A stretch of DNA of 64,000 bases from Hyphomicrobiales bacterium (lineage in GTDB: Bacteria; Pseudomonadota; Alphaproteobacteria; Rhizobiales; Rhizobiaceae): positions 62,001-126,000 of the forward strand of contig UBPA01000002.1 in assembly GCA_900467185.1 (NCBI GenBank), read 5' to 3'. The notes beneath the pieces are model-generated. The model saw nothing but the letters and a program-made list of their open reading frames with translations. It was not told the DNA's origin and searched no databases. This document shows positions 7,830-15,673 of this stretch, piece by piece. Position 1 is the first letter of the stretch, and each line of letters opens with the position of its first letter. The position numbers and the translations under genes are program-made.

Positions 7830-8918
7830 TCACGCGAAGCGGATGCACATCGGCGAGCCCACGGCGATCGTCTTTCCGCTCGGTCTCAGGCTGCCGGTAT
7901 CGGCATCGCGTCTAAAGATGGTGATGACGTCGGCGTTCTGGTTGGCGCAAAAAAGGTGCCGGCCTGACGGCGAGATCGCAAGGTTTCGCGGGGTCGCGCC
8001 GCCACAGGGCGTCTGCGCGACATGTGTCAGTTGGCCGGTGGCGTCGTTGACGGCAAAGGTGACGATGCTGTCGTGCCCACGGTTCGAGCCGTAGACGAAA
8101 CGTCCGTCCGGCGAGATCTGGATATCAGCGCAGTGATTGTCTGCGCGGGCCGTCTCGGGTACGGCGGGCTTCGCATCGACGGGCGTCAGCCGGCCGTCGG
8201 TGCCGACGGCGTAGCTTGCAACGGTCGAGTCGAGCTCGTTCATCACGAAGATCCAGCCTCCGCCGGGATGAAGTGCGACATGCCGGGGACCGGCCCCGGG
8301 CGCGGTTGGGCAGACATGGCGGCGTGACAGGCCGCCCTCTTCGTCGACGGCATAGGTGGTCAACGTGTCGGTTCCGAGATCCGCGACCAGCAGCAGGTTT
8401 GGACCGATACGTGTGACGCTATGGGCGTGGCTGCGCTCCTGCCGGTCGGCATCCGGCCCGGTTCCCGCCTGCTGCACGCTGGAGATCGGCGGCGTCAGGC
8501 TTCCGTCCTCCCGAATGCCATAGACCACGAGCGATTGATCCGGGCCGCCGGCACCCATGCCGTAATTGACGACTAACAGCCATCTGCCGTCGTCCGAAAG
8601 CGTGTTGTGCGCCGTGATGCTGCCGAGGGTCGGCTGCATGCCGATCGGCGCTAGGGTTCCCCTTGCCCGGTCGAAGGATAGGGCCGAGACCAGACCTTCC
8701 GACCAGCCGAAGATCTCGGAATTGGCATAGACCCGGCGCTCGTCCGGCGTCACCGAGAGGAAGGTCGGGTTGTCGATGCCGGTAAAGCTGGCAAGCGTTT
8801 CCACCACCAGTGTATCCTCGTCGAAGCTGTAGACCGTCAGGCCTGTGCCGCGCGCGCCTTGAAAATACGGCGCCTCGCGATTGAGCGATCCGACAAACAT
8901 CAGGCAGGGCTCCGCCAT
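7830..8918 (-). CDS. Lactonase family protein (YbhE/6-phosphogluconolactonase-like beta-propeller)
   Basis: This 362-residue seven-bladed beta-propeller matches the lactonase family PF10282: repeated blades such as DNPTFLSVTPD, GPRHVALHPGG and NHCADIQISPDGRFVY, with the typical C-terminal blade ATPRNLAISPSGRHLF. Members hydrolyse sugar lactones such as 6-phosphogluconolactone or act on related cyclic esters. I chose ATG 8918 (MAEPC) because GGAGG lies 7 nt upstream; a start at 8939 would place this ribosome site inside the gene. It is divergent from the MaoC/CoA-transferase operon and shares its promoter region. The substrate is probably an aldonolactone but is not shown by sequence. Confidence 0.85.
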   Translation of the reverse strand: MAEPCLMFVGSLNREAPYFQGARGTGLTVYSFDEDTLVVETLASFTGIDNPTFLSVTPDERRVYANSEIFGWSEGLVSALSFDRARGTLAPIGMQPTLGSITAHNTLSDDGRWLLVVNYGMGAGGPDQSLVVYGIREDGSLTPPISSVQQAGTGPDADRQERSHAHSVTRIGPNLLLVADLGTDTLTTYAVDEEGGLSRRHVCPTAPGAGPRHVALHPGGGWIFVMNELDSTVASYAVGTDGRLTPVDAKPAVPETARADNHCADIQISPDGRFVYGSNRGHDSIVTFAVNDATGQLTHVAQTPCGGATPRNLAISPSGRHLFCANQNADVITIFRRDADTGSLRPSGKTIAVGSPMCIRFA

Positions 8919-9002
8919 GTCTCTTCCTCCCATTTCCACCGTCTTCCAGCAGTTCCTTTTCCCAAGGCGAGAATGATCGATGCCTCTTGCAAAAGCAATC
9001 CA

Positions 9003-9025
9003 TATGTGAACACTATCTTCACATA
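9003..9025. promoter_or_regulatory. Inverted repeat TATGTGAA-N7-TTCACATA in divergent promoter
   Basis: Two perfect 8-bp arms (9003-9010 and 9018-9025) separated by 7 nt lie 24 bp before the MaoC-like gene and 85 bp before the divergent lactonase. The location suits an operator controlling either or both units. The left arm lies in CCATATGTGAA (9000-9010), which matches the IclR-promoter sequence CCATATACGAA (18473-18483) at 9 of 11 positions. Confidence 0.55.
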
Positions 9026-9048
9026 AGAAAATACGGAGGAGGAGCTTC

Positions 9049-9597
9049 GTGGAGACGTTTCAGCCGACTGTGGGTGTGGAAAGCACATTTCCCTCGGACA
9101 TGCCGGCAGATCATGCGGGCCTTCCGGTTTGGAATGCGGAGAACTGGTTCTACGAGGATTGGCCGGTCGGCCAGAAAATCCGTTCGCTGCGCCGTACCAT
9201 CGGGGAGTCCGACAGCCACCTCTTCAACACGCTCGTGACCGACATCCATCCTTACGTTCAGGACGAGATGTTCGCCCGGCGGGAGGGCGTCTTCGGCCGT
9301 CGGCTCGTTGCCGGGGCCTTCGTCTTTTCCGCAGGCCTCGGCCTCGTCGCCACCAATTGCGTCAACGCCTTTTCCTACGGCTATGACAGGCTGCGCTTCA
9401 TCAAGCCGGTCTTCATCGGCGACACGATCTACACGATCCGGACCAATATGGAGAAGACGCCGCGCACGGCGGATCTCGGCCTGATCAGGGCCAGCTACGA
9501 GATCTTCAAGGGCGAAGGCGAGCTGGTGCTTTACTGCGAGCATCTCCAGACCGTCCGCTACAAGAACCCCGGCGCTGTCGCCGCCACCGAAAAGTAA
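9049..9597 (+). CDS. MaoC-like hot-dog dehydratase/hydratase
   Basis: This 182-residue hot-dog protein resembles mesaconyl-CoA/beta-methylmalyl-CoA hydratase-type MaoC proteins ([17 protein letters not shown], then [21 protein letters not shown]). It starts at GTG 9049 with GGAGGAGG upstream. The hydratase motif 2 region normally reads D-x-N-P-(L/I)-H-x-D, but here it is D65-I-H-P-Y-V70-Q-D. The catalytic His position therefore appears to be Val unless the alignment shifts. It heads an operon with a CoA-transferase 6 bp downstream, so a CoA-thioester substrate is likely. It shares the [11 protein letters not shown] block with the MaoC protein at 25474. Confidence 0.82.
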   Translation: METFQPTVGVESTFPSDMPADHAGLPVWNAENWFYEDWPVGQKIRSLRRTIGESDSHLFNTLVTDIHPYVQDEMFARREGVFGRRLVAGAFVFSAGLGLVATNCVNAFSYGYDRLRFIKPVFIGDTIYTIRTNMEKTPRTADLGLIRASYEIFKGEGELVLYCEHLQTVRYKNPGAVAATEK

Positions 9598-9603
9598 GCC
9601 GTC

Positions 9604-10803
9604 ATGCCGATCTCCGATATCCCGACCCTCGAGACTCCAGCCGCAACGAACGACGCCGAACTCCCTTTGAGCGGCCTTCTGGTCGTGGATATGAGCCAGT
9701 TCCTGTCCGGCCCCTATTGTTCGCTCCGTCTGATGGACCTCGGCGCCCGCGTCATCAAGATCGAGCGGCCCGATGGCGGCGACCTGTCGCGGCGGCTGTA
9801 TCTCAGCGATACGGAAATCGGCGGCGACTCTACGATCTTCCACGCCATCAACCGCGCCAAGGAGAGCCTGGCGATCGACCTGAAGAATGCGGATGACCTT
9901 GCAGCGCTTCGCAAGCTCCTGCAAAGCGCCGACGTCGTCATCCAGAACTTCCGCCCCGGCGTCATCGAGCGGCTGGGGCTCGACTATGCCAAAGTGAAGG
10001 CGATCAATCCGCGGATCGTCTTCTGTTCGATCAGCGGCTACGGCAATGAGGGTCCCTGGGTCTCGCGGCCGGGGCAGGATCTTCTGGCGCAGTCGCGCTC
10101 CGGCGTGATGTGGCTGAACGGCGACGAGGGGCAGGGGCCGGTGCCCTTCGGGCTCGCGATCGGCGACATGCTGGCCGGTGCGGCTGCGGCGCAAGGGATC
10201 CTTGCTGCGCTCGTGCGGCGCGGCGTGACGGGCAAGGGCAGCCATGTGGAAACCAGCCTGCTCGAAGCTCTGGTCGATCTGCAGTTCGAGGTGCTGACCA
10301 CCCACCTCAACGACGGCCTGCGCCTGCCGAAGCGCTCTGATTTCCGCAGTGCCCACGCCTATCTCTCGGCTCCCTACGGCGTCTATCCCGCAGCCGACGG
10401 ATACCTCGCCATCGCCATGACGCCCATCCCGAAACTGGCGGACCTTCTGGAGATGGACGAGCTCGCCATGTTCCGGGACGACCCGTCGAGCTGGTTTACC
10501 GCGCGCGATGCGATCAAGGCGCTCATTGCCAAACGCATTTCCGAAAAAACCATCGACGAATGGCTGGCGATCCTGGAGCCGGCCGACATCTGGTGCGCCA
10601 AGGTGCTGGACTGGAAGGAGCTGATGGACAGCGACGGCTTCCAGCATCTGGATATGCTGCAAACGGTGTCGCGCGACGATGGCGTGTCCATCCACACCAC
10701 GCGCTCGCCGCTCAGGATCGACGGCGTGCGGCCCACCTTCGATCGGGCCGCACCGCGGATCGGCGAGCAGAGCGCGGCCATCCGCGCGGAGTTCGGCCTG
10801 TGA
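9604..10803 (+). CDS. CaiB/BaiF family (class III) CoA-transferase
   Basis: This 399-residue protein has class III CoA-transferase hallmarks: LLVVDMSQFLSGPYCS, GARVIKIERPDGGD, a DVVIQNFRPGV segment and the active-site region GQDLLAQSRSG, in which Asp159 is the predicted nucleophile forming the aspartyl-CoA anhydride. It would transfer CoA between a carboxylate and an acyl-CoA in the cytosol. It lies between the MaoC-like gene and a signal-less binding-protein homologue whose GTG start overlaps its stop by 4 nt. The operon suggests that an imported carboxylic acid is activated and then hydrated or dehydrated. The substrate is unknown. Confidence 0.88.
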   Translation: MPISDIPTLETPAATNDAELPLSGLLVVDMSQFLSGPYCSLRLMDLGARVIKIERPDGGDLSRRLYLSDTEIGGDSTIFHAINRAKESLAIDLKNADDLAALRKLLQSADVVIQNFRPGVIERLGLDYAKVKAINPRIVFCSISGYGNEGPWVSRPGQDLLAQSRSGVMWLNGDEGQGPVPFGLAIGDMLAGAAAAQGILAALVRRGVTGKGSHVETSLLEALVDLQFEVLTTHLNDGLRLPKRSDFRSAHAYLSAPYGVYPAADGYLAIAMTPIPKLADLLEMDELAMFRDDPSSWFTARDAIKALIAKRISEKTIDEWLAILEPADIWCAKVLDWKELMDSDGFQHLDMLQTVSRDDGVSIHTTRSPLRIDGVRPTFDRAAPRIGEQSAAIRAEFGL

Positions 10804-11945
10804 GCGCGCCACGCACTACCCTCAAGGGCATGACCTGGAACCACCCGCGCGGCTACGATCCGATGGTCGCCTGCTCGCGTCTCTGGGAGGAGCAGACCGG
10901 CGTCACCGTCACCTGGGACAAACGCTCCTTGCAGGATTTCGAGACCTATCCCGTCGAGGAACTGGCCCGCGCCTACGACCTCATCGTCATCGACCATCCG
11001 CATGTCGGCCAGATCACGCGCGAGAACTGTCTCGCGCCGCTGGATGTACCGGAAAAGGCAGCGGAGGCAGAGGCTCTTCGCGCCGGCAGCGTCGGGTTGT
11101 CCTTTCCGAGCTACCACTGGCAGGGCCGGCAATGGGGCTTGCCCATTGATGCGGCAACGCAGGTGCAGGCCTTCCGGCCGGATCTCCTGTCCGCACCCCC
11201 GAAGCGGTGGGACGCCGTGATCGATCTGGCACGCGAAGGCCGCGTGCTGCTGCCGCTTCGCCCGCCGCACAGCCTCATGAGCTTCTACACGCTGGCCGCC
11301 AATCTGGGCACGCCCTGCGCCGTCGAAGGCGACGAACTCATCGCGCCGGCCGCCGGCGCGGCTGCGTTCGAGGCGCTGCGGGAACTTGCGGGCCTCGTCC
11401 CCTCGATGTGCTTCGAGATGGACCCGATTGCCGTTCTCGAAGCCATGGCGGAGACCGGCTCGGCCTATGCCGTGGCGCCCCTGATCTACGGCTATGTCAG
11501 CTATGCCATGGCCGGGTTTCGGGAGAAGCCGATCCATTTTTGCGACATACCCGCAGCCGGCCGGAACGGCTCTGTCGGGTCTGCTCTGGGCGGCACCGGC
11601 ATCGCGGTTTCCGCCTTCTCGTCATCGCCCCGGGACGCGATCGATTTTGCCTACTGGATCGCCGGCGGCGATGTCCAGAAGGGCGTCTATGCCGCTTCCG
11701 GCGGACAGCCGGGACATGCGGCGGCCTGGGAAGACCGGGCGGTGAACGCCGCAACGGCCGATTTCTACCGTGCCACGCGAGCGACGCTGGAGGCCGCCTG
11801 GGTTCGCCCGCGGCACGATGGCTACATGCCGTTCCAGCAGGCGGCATCCGACCGGATCAATCGCGGCCTTCTGGAAAAGCGGCCGCCGGCAGAGGTCGTC
11901 GCCGACCTCAACCGCCTGTTCCGCGAGAGTTTCAAGACGATCTAG
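10800..11945 (+). CDS. Solute-binding-protein-like protein without signal peptide
   Basis: This 381-residue protein is organised like family-1 extracellular solute-binding proteins (GYDPMVACSRLWEEQTGVTVTWDKRS near the N-terminus, a QWGLPIDAATQV strand, FAYWIAGGDVQKGVYAASGGQPGH near the C-terminus). It begins directly with the mature-like sequence and has no hydrophobic export signal. GTG 10800 overlaps the CoA-transferase stop (GTGA); ATG 10830 is an alternative that also lacks a signal. It may be a cytoplasmic binding protein or an enzyme using the periplasmic-binding fold. A true signal-bearing binding protein follows 40 bp later. Confidence 0.78.
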   Translation: MSAPRTTLKGMTWNHPRGYDPMVACSRLWEEQTGVTVTWDKRSLQDFETYPVEELARAYDLIVIDHPHVGQITRENCLAPLDVPEKAAEAEALRAGSVGLSFPSYHWQGRQWGLPIDAATQVQAFRPDLLSAPPKRWDAVIDLAREGRVLLPLRPPHSLMSFYTLAANLGTPCAVEGDELIAPAAGAAAFEALRELAGLVPSMCFEMDPIAVLEAMAETGSAYAVAPLIYGYVSYAMAGFREKPIHFCDIPAAGRNGSVGSALGGTGIAVSAFSSSPRDAIDFAYWIAGGDVQKGVYAASGGQPGHAAAWEDRAVNAATADFYRATRATLEAAWVRPRHDGYMPFQQAASDRINRGLLEKRPPAEVVADLNRLFRESFKTI

Positions 11946-11985
11946 CACACCGGCGGAGGAGCCGGACATTCGGGAGGAGATACAT

Positions 11986-13176
11986 ATGACAATGAGGATC
12001 AACGGCCTTCTGGCCGCAACGGCGCTCATCCTGTCCACGCACGCCGTTCAGGCGCAGGATGCCGTCGCAACCGTCATCGGCAGTCTGCCGGAGCCCCTGA
12101 AGGCGCAGTACGAGGGGGCGCCACAGGCGGTTCTGCCGTCGGCCTGGGATGGCTTCACGGCGCCGGCAAAGCCCTGGAAATGGTGCCATTCGGAATCCTA
12201 TCAGGGCAATCCGTGGCGGGTGACCGTGACGAAGGAACTACAGCGTCTGGTCGAAGGGCTGATCGCGGACGGCACCGTCGCAAGCTTCGAAGTCTCCGAC
12301 AGCAACAATGACGTCAGCCAGCAGATCAACCAGATCCGCGCCTTCGTCGACAAGGGCTGCTCGATCATCACCTCCATTCCCGGCTCGGCGACGGCGCTGG
12401 ACGATGCGATCGACGCGGCTGCCAAGGCCAGCATTCCGTTCGTGACGGCTGCCGGGTCCGTCACCAGCCCGAACGCGATCAATGTCGATTCCAACTATGC
12501 GCGCTGGGGCTACGACATGATGAGCGCTGTCGGCAAGGCTCTGCCGGACGGCGGCAGCGTTCTTCTGGTCGAGGGCATCGCCGGTCACCCGATCGTGGTG
12601 CAGGAACGGCAGGGTGGCGACAAGGCGCTTGCCGAAAACACCAAGCTGAAGGTCGCGCGCAGCGTCAACGGCAACTGGACAGCCAACGTCACGAAGACGG
12701 TCGTCTTCCAGGCGATCGCCACCAATCCGGCGCCGATCGATGCGGTCTGGACCACCGGCAGCGAGAGCCGCGTCGTGGCCGAAGCCTTTGCCGAAGCCGG
12801 ACGCCCGGCGCCGCTGATCACCGGTTCGCTCACCGGCGACGCACTCGGTTACTGGAAGGCCAATCCCGACAAGTTCCGTTTCGAGGGCCACGCGCTCCTG
12901 CCGCATTGGACGGCGCAGACGCTGTTTCGCGTCGGCGCGCGCATGCTGGACGGGCAGAAGCCGAAGCTGAACACGCTGATGATCCCGATCCCCGCCATCC
13001 ACAATGCCGATCTGCCGAACTGGTACAAGGACTGCATGATGCCGGACTCCGTGTCGGTCTTCCCTATTCCGCCGCAGGACCCGATGCCGGAACCGCTGCT
13101 CGACGCCTACTTCACCGGCGCCAAGCCCACGCCCGGCTGGGACTATGCGTCCACGCCCGATGCGTGCGCGAAGTAG
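11986..13176 (+). CDS. CUT2-type sugar ABC transporter substrate-binding protein
   Basis: This 396-residue periplasmic protein has a signal peptide of about 23 residues (cleavage near VQAQD). It belongs to the RbsB-like Peripla_BP_4 group: KWCHSESYQGNPWR, SNNDVSQQINQIRAFVDKG, GSVLLVEGIAGHP and DAVWTTGSESRV. ATG 11986 is preceded by GGGAGGAG. It comes directly before two ATPase genes and two RbsC-like permeases with which it should form a CUT2 importer. It is larger than RbsB (about 270-300 aa in its mature form), so the ligand may be something other than a simple pentose. Its 3' side carries a hairpin near the next start. Confidence 0.9.
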   Translation: MTMRINGLLAATALILSTHAVQAQDAVATVIGSLPEPLKAQYEGAPQAVLPSAWDGFTAPAKPWKWCHSESYQGNPWRVTVTKELQRLVEGLIADGTVASFEVSDSNNDVSQQINQIRAFVDKGCSIITSIPGSATALDDAIDAAAKASIPFVTAAGSVTSPNAINVDSNYARWGYDMMSAVGKALPDGGSVLLVEGIAGHPIVVQERQGGDKALAENTKLKVARSVNGNWTANVTKTVVFQAIATNPAPIDAVWTTGSESRVVAEAFAEAGRPAPLITGSLTGDALGYWKANPDKFRFEGHALLPHWTAQTLFRVGARMLDGQKPKLNTLMIPIPAIHNADLPNWYKDCMMPDSVSVFPIPPQDPMPEPLLDAYFTGAKPTPGWDYASTPDACAK

Positions 13177-13216
13177 CGATCATATGAGGAAAAGGCGGGC
13201 GCGTTCCAGGTGGGCG

Positions 13217-13236
13217 GTCCGCCGCCACAGGCGGAC
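13217..13236 (+). promoter_or_regulatory. Stem-loop between binding-protein and ATPase genes
   Basis: GTCCGCC (13217-13223) and GGCGGAC (13230-13236) form a perfect 7-bp stem with a 6-nt loop, 40 nt after the binding-protein stop. The second arm lies 6-12 nt before the ATPase ATG at 13243, where a ribosome site would be, so it may lower ATPase translation and protect the upstream mRNA. Confidence 0.55.
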
Positions 13237-13242
13237 GGCACT

Positions 13243-13980
13243 ATGCTCGAAATCCATACCCTGTCGAAACGCTACGGCGAGACGGTGGCTCTTGCCGGCG
13301 CCAGTATTGCGTTCCGCCCCGGCACCATTCACACGATCCTCGGCGAGAACGGCTCCGGCAAGAGCACGTTGGTGAAGCTTCTCTCGGGCATCGTCCAGCC
13401 GGACGGCGGCACGATGCTGCTGGACGGGGCGCCCTTTTCGGGACGGAGACCTGCCGATTTTCAGGCTGCGGGCTTCGCGACCGTGTTCCAGGAAGTGCTG
13501 ATCGCGCCGGACAGGAGCGTTGAAGACAATATCCTGCTCGGGCTCGACGGGCTCGTGCATCGCAAGATCCCGCGCGACCGGCGGCGGCAGACGGCGGCGG
13601 ATGCGCTGGCCCGCTTTGCCGTCACGCCGGTCCCGCTCGATGTCGAAGCCGGCTCTCTGCCGCTTGCGGCACAGCAGTTGATCGTTCTGGCGCGCGCGGT
13701 CGTTCGCCGTCCGCGCGTTCTCATCCTCGACGAAGTGACGGCCGCGCTCGATTATGCCGACCGCGAGTCCGTCTTTTCCCTGATGCGCCAGCTGGCGGCG
13801 GAAGGCTCGCTGCTGCTCTTCATCACCCACCGCATGGACGAGGTCATGAGCCTCTCCGACAGGATCTCCATCCTGCGCAGCGGCAAGGTCGTGACGACCG
13901 AGGAGCGCGGGCTCTCGACGCCTGCGGAGCTGCTGAAAGCCATGGCGCCACAAACGGCTGCGGAGTTGCTGCATGTCTGA
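13243..13980 (+). CDS. CUT2 ABC transporter ATP-binding protein, N-terminal RbsA-like half
   Basis: This 245-residue protein equals the first nucleotide-binding half of RbsA/MglA ATPases. Walker A is GENGSGKST, Walker B VLILDE, and the switch His lies in FITHRMDEV. The signature region reads SLPLAAQQL instead of LSGGQ, a degeneration typical of this half. I prefer ATG 13243 (MLEIHTLSKRYG) because it starts at the domain edge; GTG 13210 would add 11 residues. The gene overlaps the second ATPase by 8 nt. Together the two genes replace the usual single fused protein of about 500 residues. Confidence 0.85.
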   Translation: MLEIHTLSKRYGETVALAGASIAFRPGTIHTILGENGSGKSTLVKLLSGIVQPDGGTMLLDGAPFSGRRPADFQAAGFATVFQEVLIAPDRSVEDNILLGLDGLVHRKIPRDRRRQTAADALARFAVTPVPLDVEAGSLPLAAQQLIVLARAVVRRPRVLILDEVTAALDYADRESVFSLMRQLAAEGSLLLFITHRMDEVMSLSDRISILRSGKVVTTEERGLSTPAELLKAMAPQTAAELLHV

Positions 13981-14716
13981 TCCCGCACGCCTTCATGCCC
14001 GTGATCTCGTCATCCGGCGCGGCGCGACCCCGATCGTCGAGGAGATCCGCTCCGGCGAGATCGTCGGCCTTGCCGGCCTCGACGGACATGGGCAGGAGCG
14101 CTTTCTCGAAACGCTCGCCGGCCTGCAAAAGCCGCTCGCCGGAGCCGTGTCTCTGGAACGGAACGGCACGGAAACGCGGATCACCGATTTCCGCAAGGCC
14201 GTCGCTGCTCATGTCGCCTACCTCCCGCGCGACCGGCGGGCGACAGGCATCTTCCCCACCCAGTCGGTCCTCGACAACTTCGCCATTTCCACGGTTTCGG
14301 AGGATGCCCGCTTCGGCTTCATCAGCGCCGGCCAGCGCGCGCGGCGCTACGAGGTCTATCGCGACCGCCTGTCGATCGCCGCGCCGCGACCGGATGCGGC
14401 GATCACCACGCTCTCGGGCGGCAACCAGCAGAAGGTGCTGCTGGCGCGTGCTCTCGCCTTGAAGCCGGGTGTGCTGCTGCTCAACGACCCCACCCGCGGC
14501 GTCGATGTCGCCACCCGTCACGTGCTTTACGACGTCTTCCGCGATCTCGCGCGGGACGGCATGGCGCTGGTCGTTCTCTCCAGCGAGATCGAGGAGATCC
14601 TGCTCTTGTGCCACCGCGTTCTCGTGTTCCGCGATCATGATATCGTCGCCAACCTGCAGGGGCCTGCCATGACCACCGATGCCGTCATCGCCGCCATGTT
14701 CGGACGCGCGGCATGA
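13973..14716 (+). CDS. CUT2 ABC transporter ATP-binding protein, C-terminal RbsA-like half
   Basis: This 247-residue protein equals the second half of RbsA-type ATPases. It has a degenerate Walker A (GLDGHGQER), an intact signature LSGGNQQK and a changed Walker B (VLLLNDPTRGVD, Asn-Asp where Asp-Glu is usual). It therefore probably contributes the signature motif to the active site formed with the first-half protein but hydrolyses little ATP itself. It overlaps the upstream gene by 8 nt and the downstream permease by 4 nt, showing tight translational coupling. The split looks ancestral or functional rather than a recent frameshift, because each part has its own start and complete domain. Confidence 0.85.
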   Translation: MSDPARLHARDLVIRRGATPIVEEIRSGEIVGLAGLDGHGQERFLETLAGLQKPLAGAVSLERNGTETRITDFRKAVAAHVAYLPRDRRATGIFPTQSVLDNFAISTVSEDARFGFISAGQRARRYEVYRDRLSIAAPRPDAAITTLSGGNQQKVLLARALALKPGVLLLNDPTRGVDVATRHVLYDVFRDLARDGMALVVLSSEIEEILLLCHRVLVFRDHDIVANLQGPAMTTDAVIAAMFGRAA

Positions 14717-15672
14717 CGAAGGCGTTCCTGCAAACCCTTCAGGGGCTCCGGCGCGATACGGGCTTTGCGCTCGTGCTCCTCGTCATCCTGCTCGTCGTCA
14801 ACCTCATCCTCAACCCGGCACGCTTCCAGCCATCGGCCTGGGGGTCGCTCATCGGGCTTGCAGCGCCCCTCATCGGCGCGGCGGTGGCCTCCGCGCCGGT
14901 CATTCTCGGGGGCCGCGGCGGCATCGATATTTCGGTCGGGCCGCTGATGGGCTTCGTCAATGCCATCGTCATTCAGCTTCTGTTTCTGAAAGCCGGCATC
15001 TCGTCGCCGTTCGGCATCATTCCAGCAGCTCTGCTCATCGGCGCTGCCATCGGCGCCATCAACGGGGCGCTGACCACGCTGGTGCGGATCCAGCCGATCG
15101 TGGCGACGCTCGGGACCTATCTCGTCCTCACCGGGGTGACTTTGACCATCCTGCCCGCGCCGATCGGTCCGGCGCCGGGCTGGCTGAAGGCGTTGGCCGG
15201 CCCCTGGTCGGCCCTGCCGCTGATCGCGCTTTTTGCCGCATGGTGGACCATCCGCCGGCTGCCCTATTACGACCAGTTGATGGCGATCGGCAGCGACGAC
15301 CGCGCGGCCTATACTGCCGGCGTCGATGTCACCCGCGTCCGCTTCATCGCCTATGTCATCACGGGCGTCTTTGCCGCCGTCGCGGGGCTGATGCTGACGG
15401 CCTTGATCGGCTCGGCCGACCCGAACATCGGGCAGGCCTATACGCTGATCTCGATTGCGGCCGTCGCGCTCGGCGGCGTCAGCCTTGCCGGCGGGCGTGG
15501 CGGGCTGGTCGGCGCCTCCATCGGCGCGATCGACATCTTCCTGCTGCAAAGCGTGCTCACCGCCTTCAACGTTTCCACCTATGTACTGCAAATCGCCTAT
15601 GGCGCCATTCTCGTTGCCGCCGTCATTCTGACGGCCGTGCAGGAGCGGGCGGCCCGCAGCCGGGAGGTCTGA
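14713..15672 (+). CDS. CUT2 ABC transporter permease (RbsC-like)
   Basis: This 319-residue inner-membrane protein of the BPD_transp_2 family has eight to ten hydrophobic segments and the conserved GGRGGIDISVGPLMGF and AGGRGGLVGASIGAIDIF regions seen in ribose/galactose permeases. Its ATG overlaps the preceding ATPase stop (ATGA), and the second permease starts 1 bp after its stop. The two permeases probably form a heterodimer. Confidence 0.88.
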   Translation: MTKAFLQTLQGLRRDTGFALVLLVILLVVNLILNPARFQPSAWGSLIGLAAPLIGAAVASAPVILGGRGGIDISVGPLMGFVNAIVIQLLFLKAGISSPFGIIPAALLIGAAIGAINGALTTLVRIQPIVATLGTYLVLTGVTLTILPAPIGPAPGWLKALAGPWSALPLIALFAAWWTIRRLPYYDQLMAIGSDDRAAYTAGVDVTRVRFIAYVITGVFAAVAGLMLTALIGSADPNIGQAYTLISIAAVALGGVSLAGGRGGLVGASIGAIDIFLLQSVLTAFNVSTYVLQIAYGAILVAAVILTAVQERAARSREV

Positions 15673-15673
15673 C

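Noticed and set aside
13973-13980. Frameshift explanation for the split ATPase
   Set aside because: Each half has a separate start codon and complete domain ends. Complementary motif loss fits normal RbsA halves, so a sequencing error or recent mutation is not needed.
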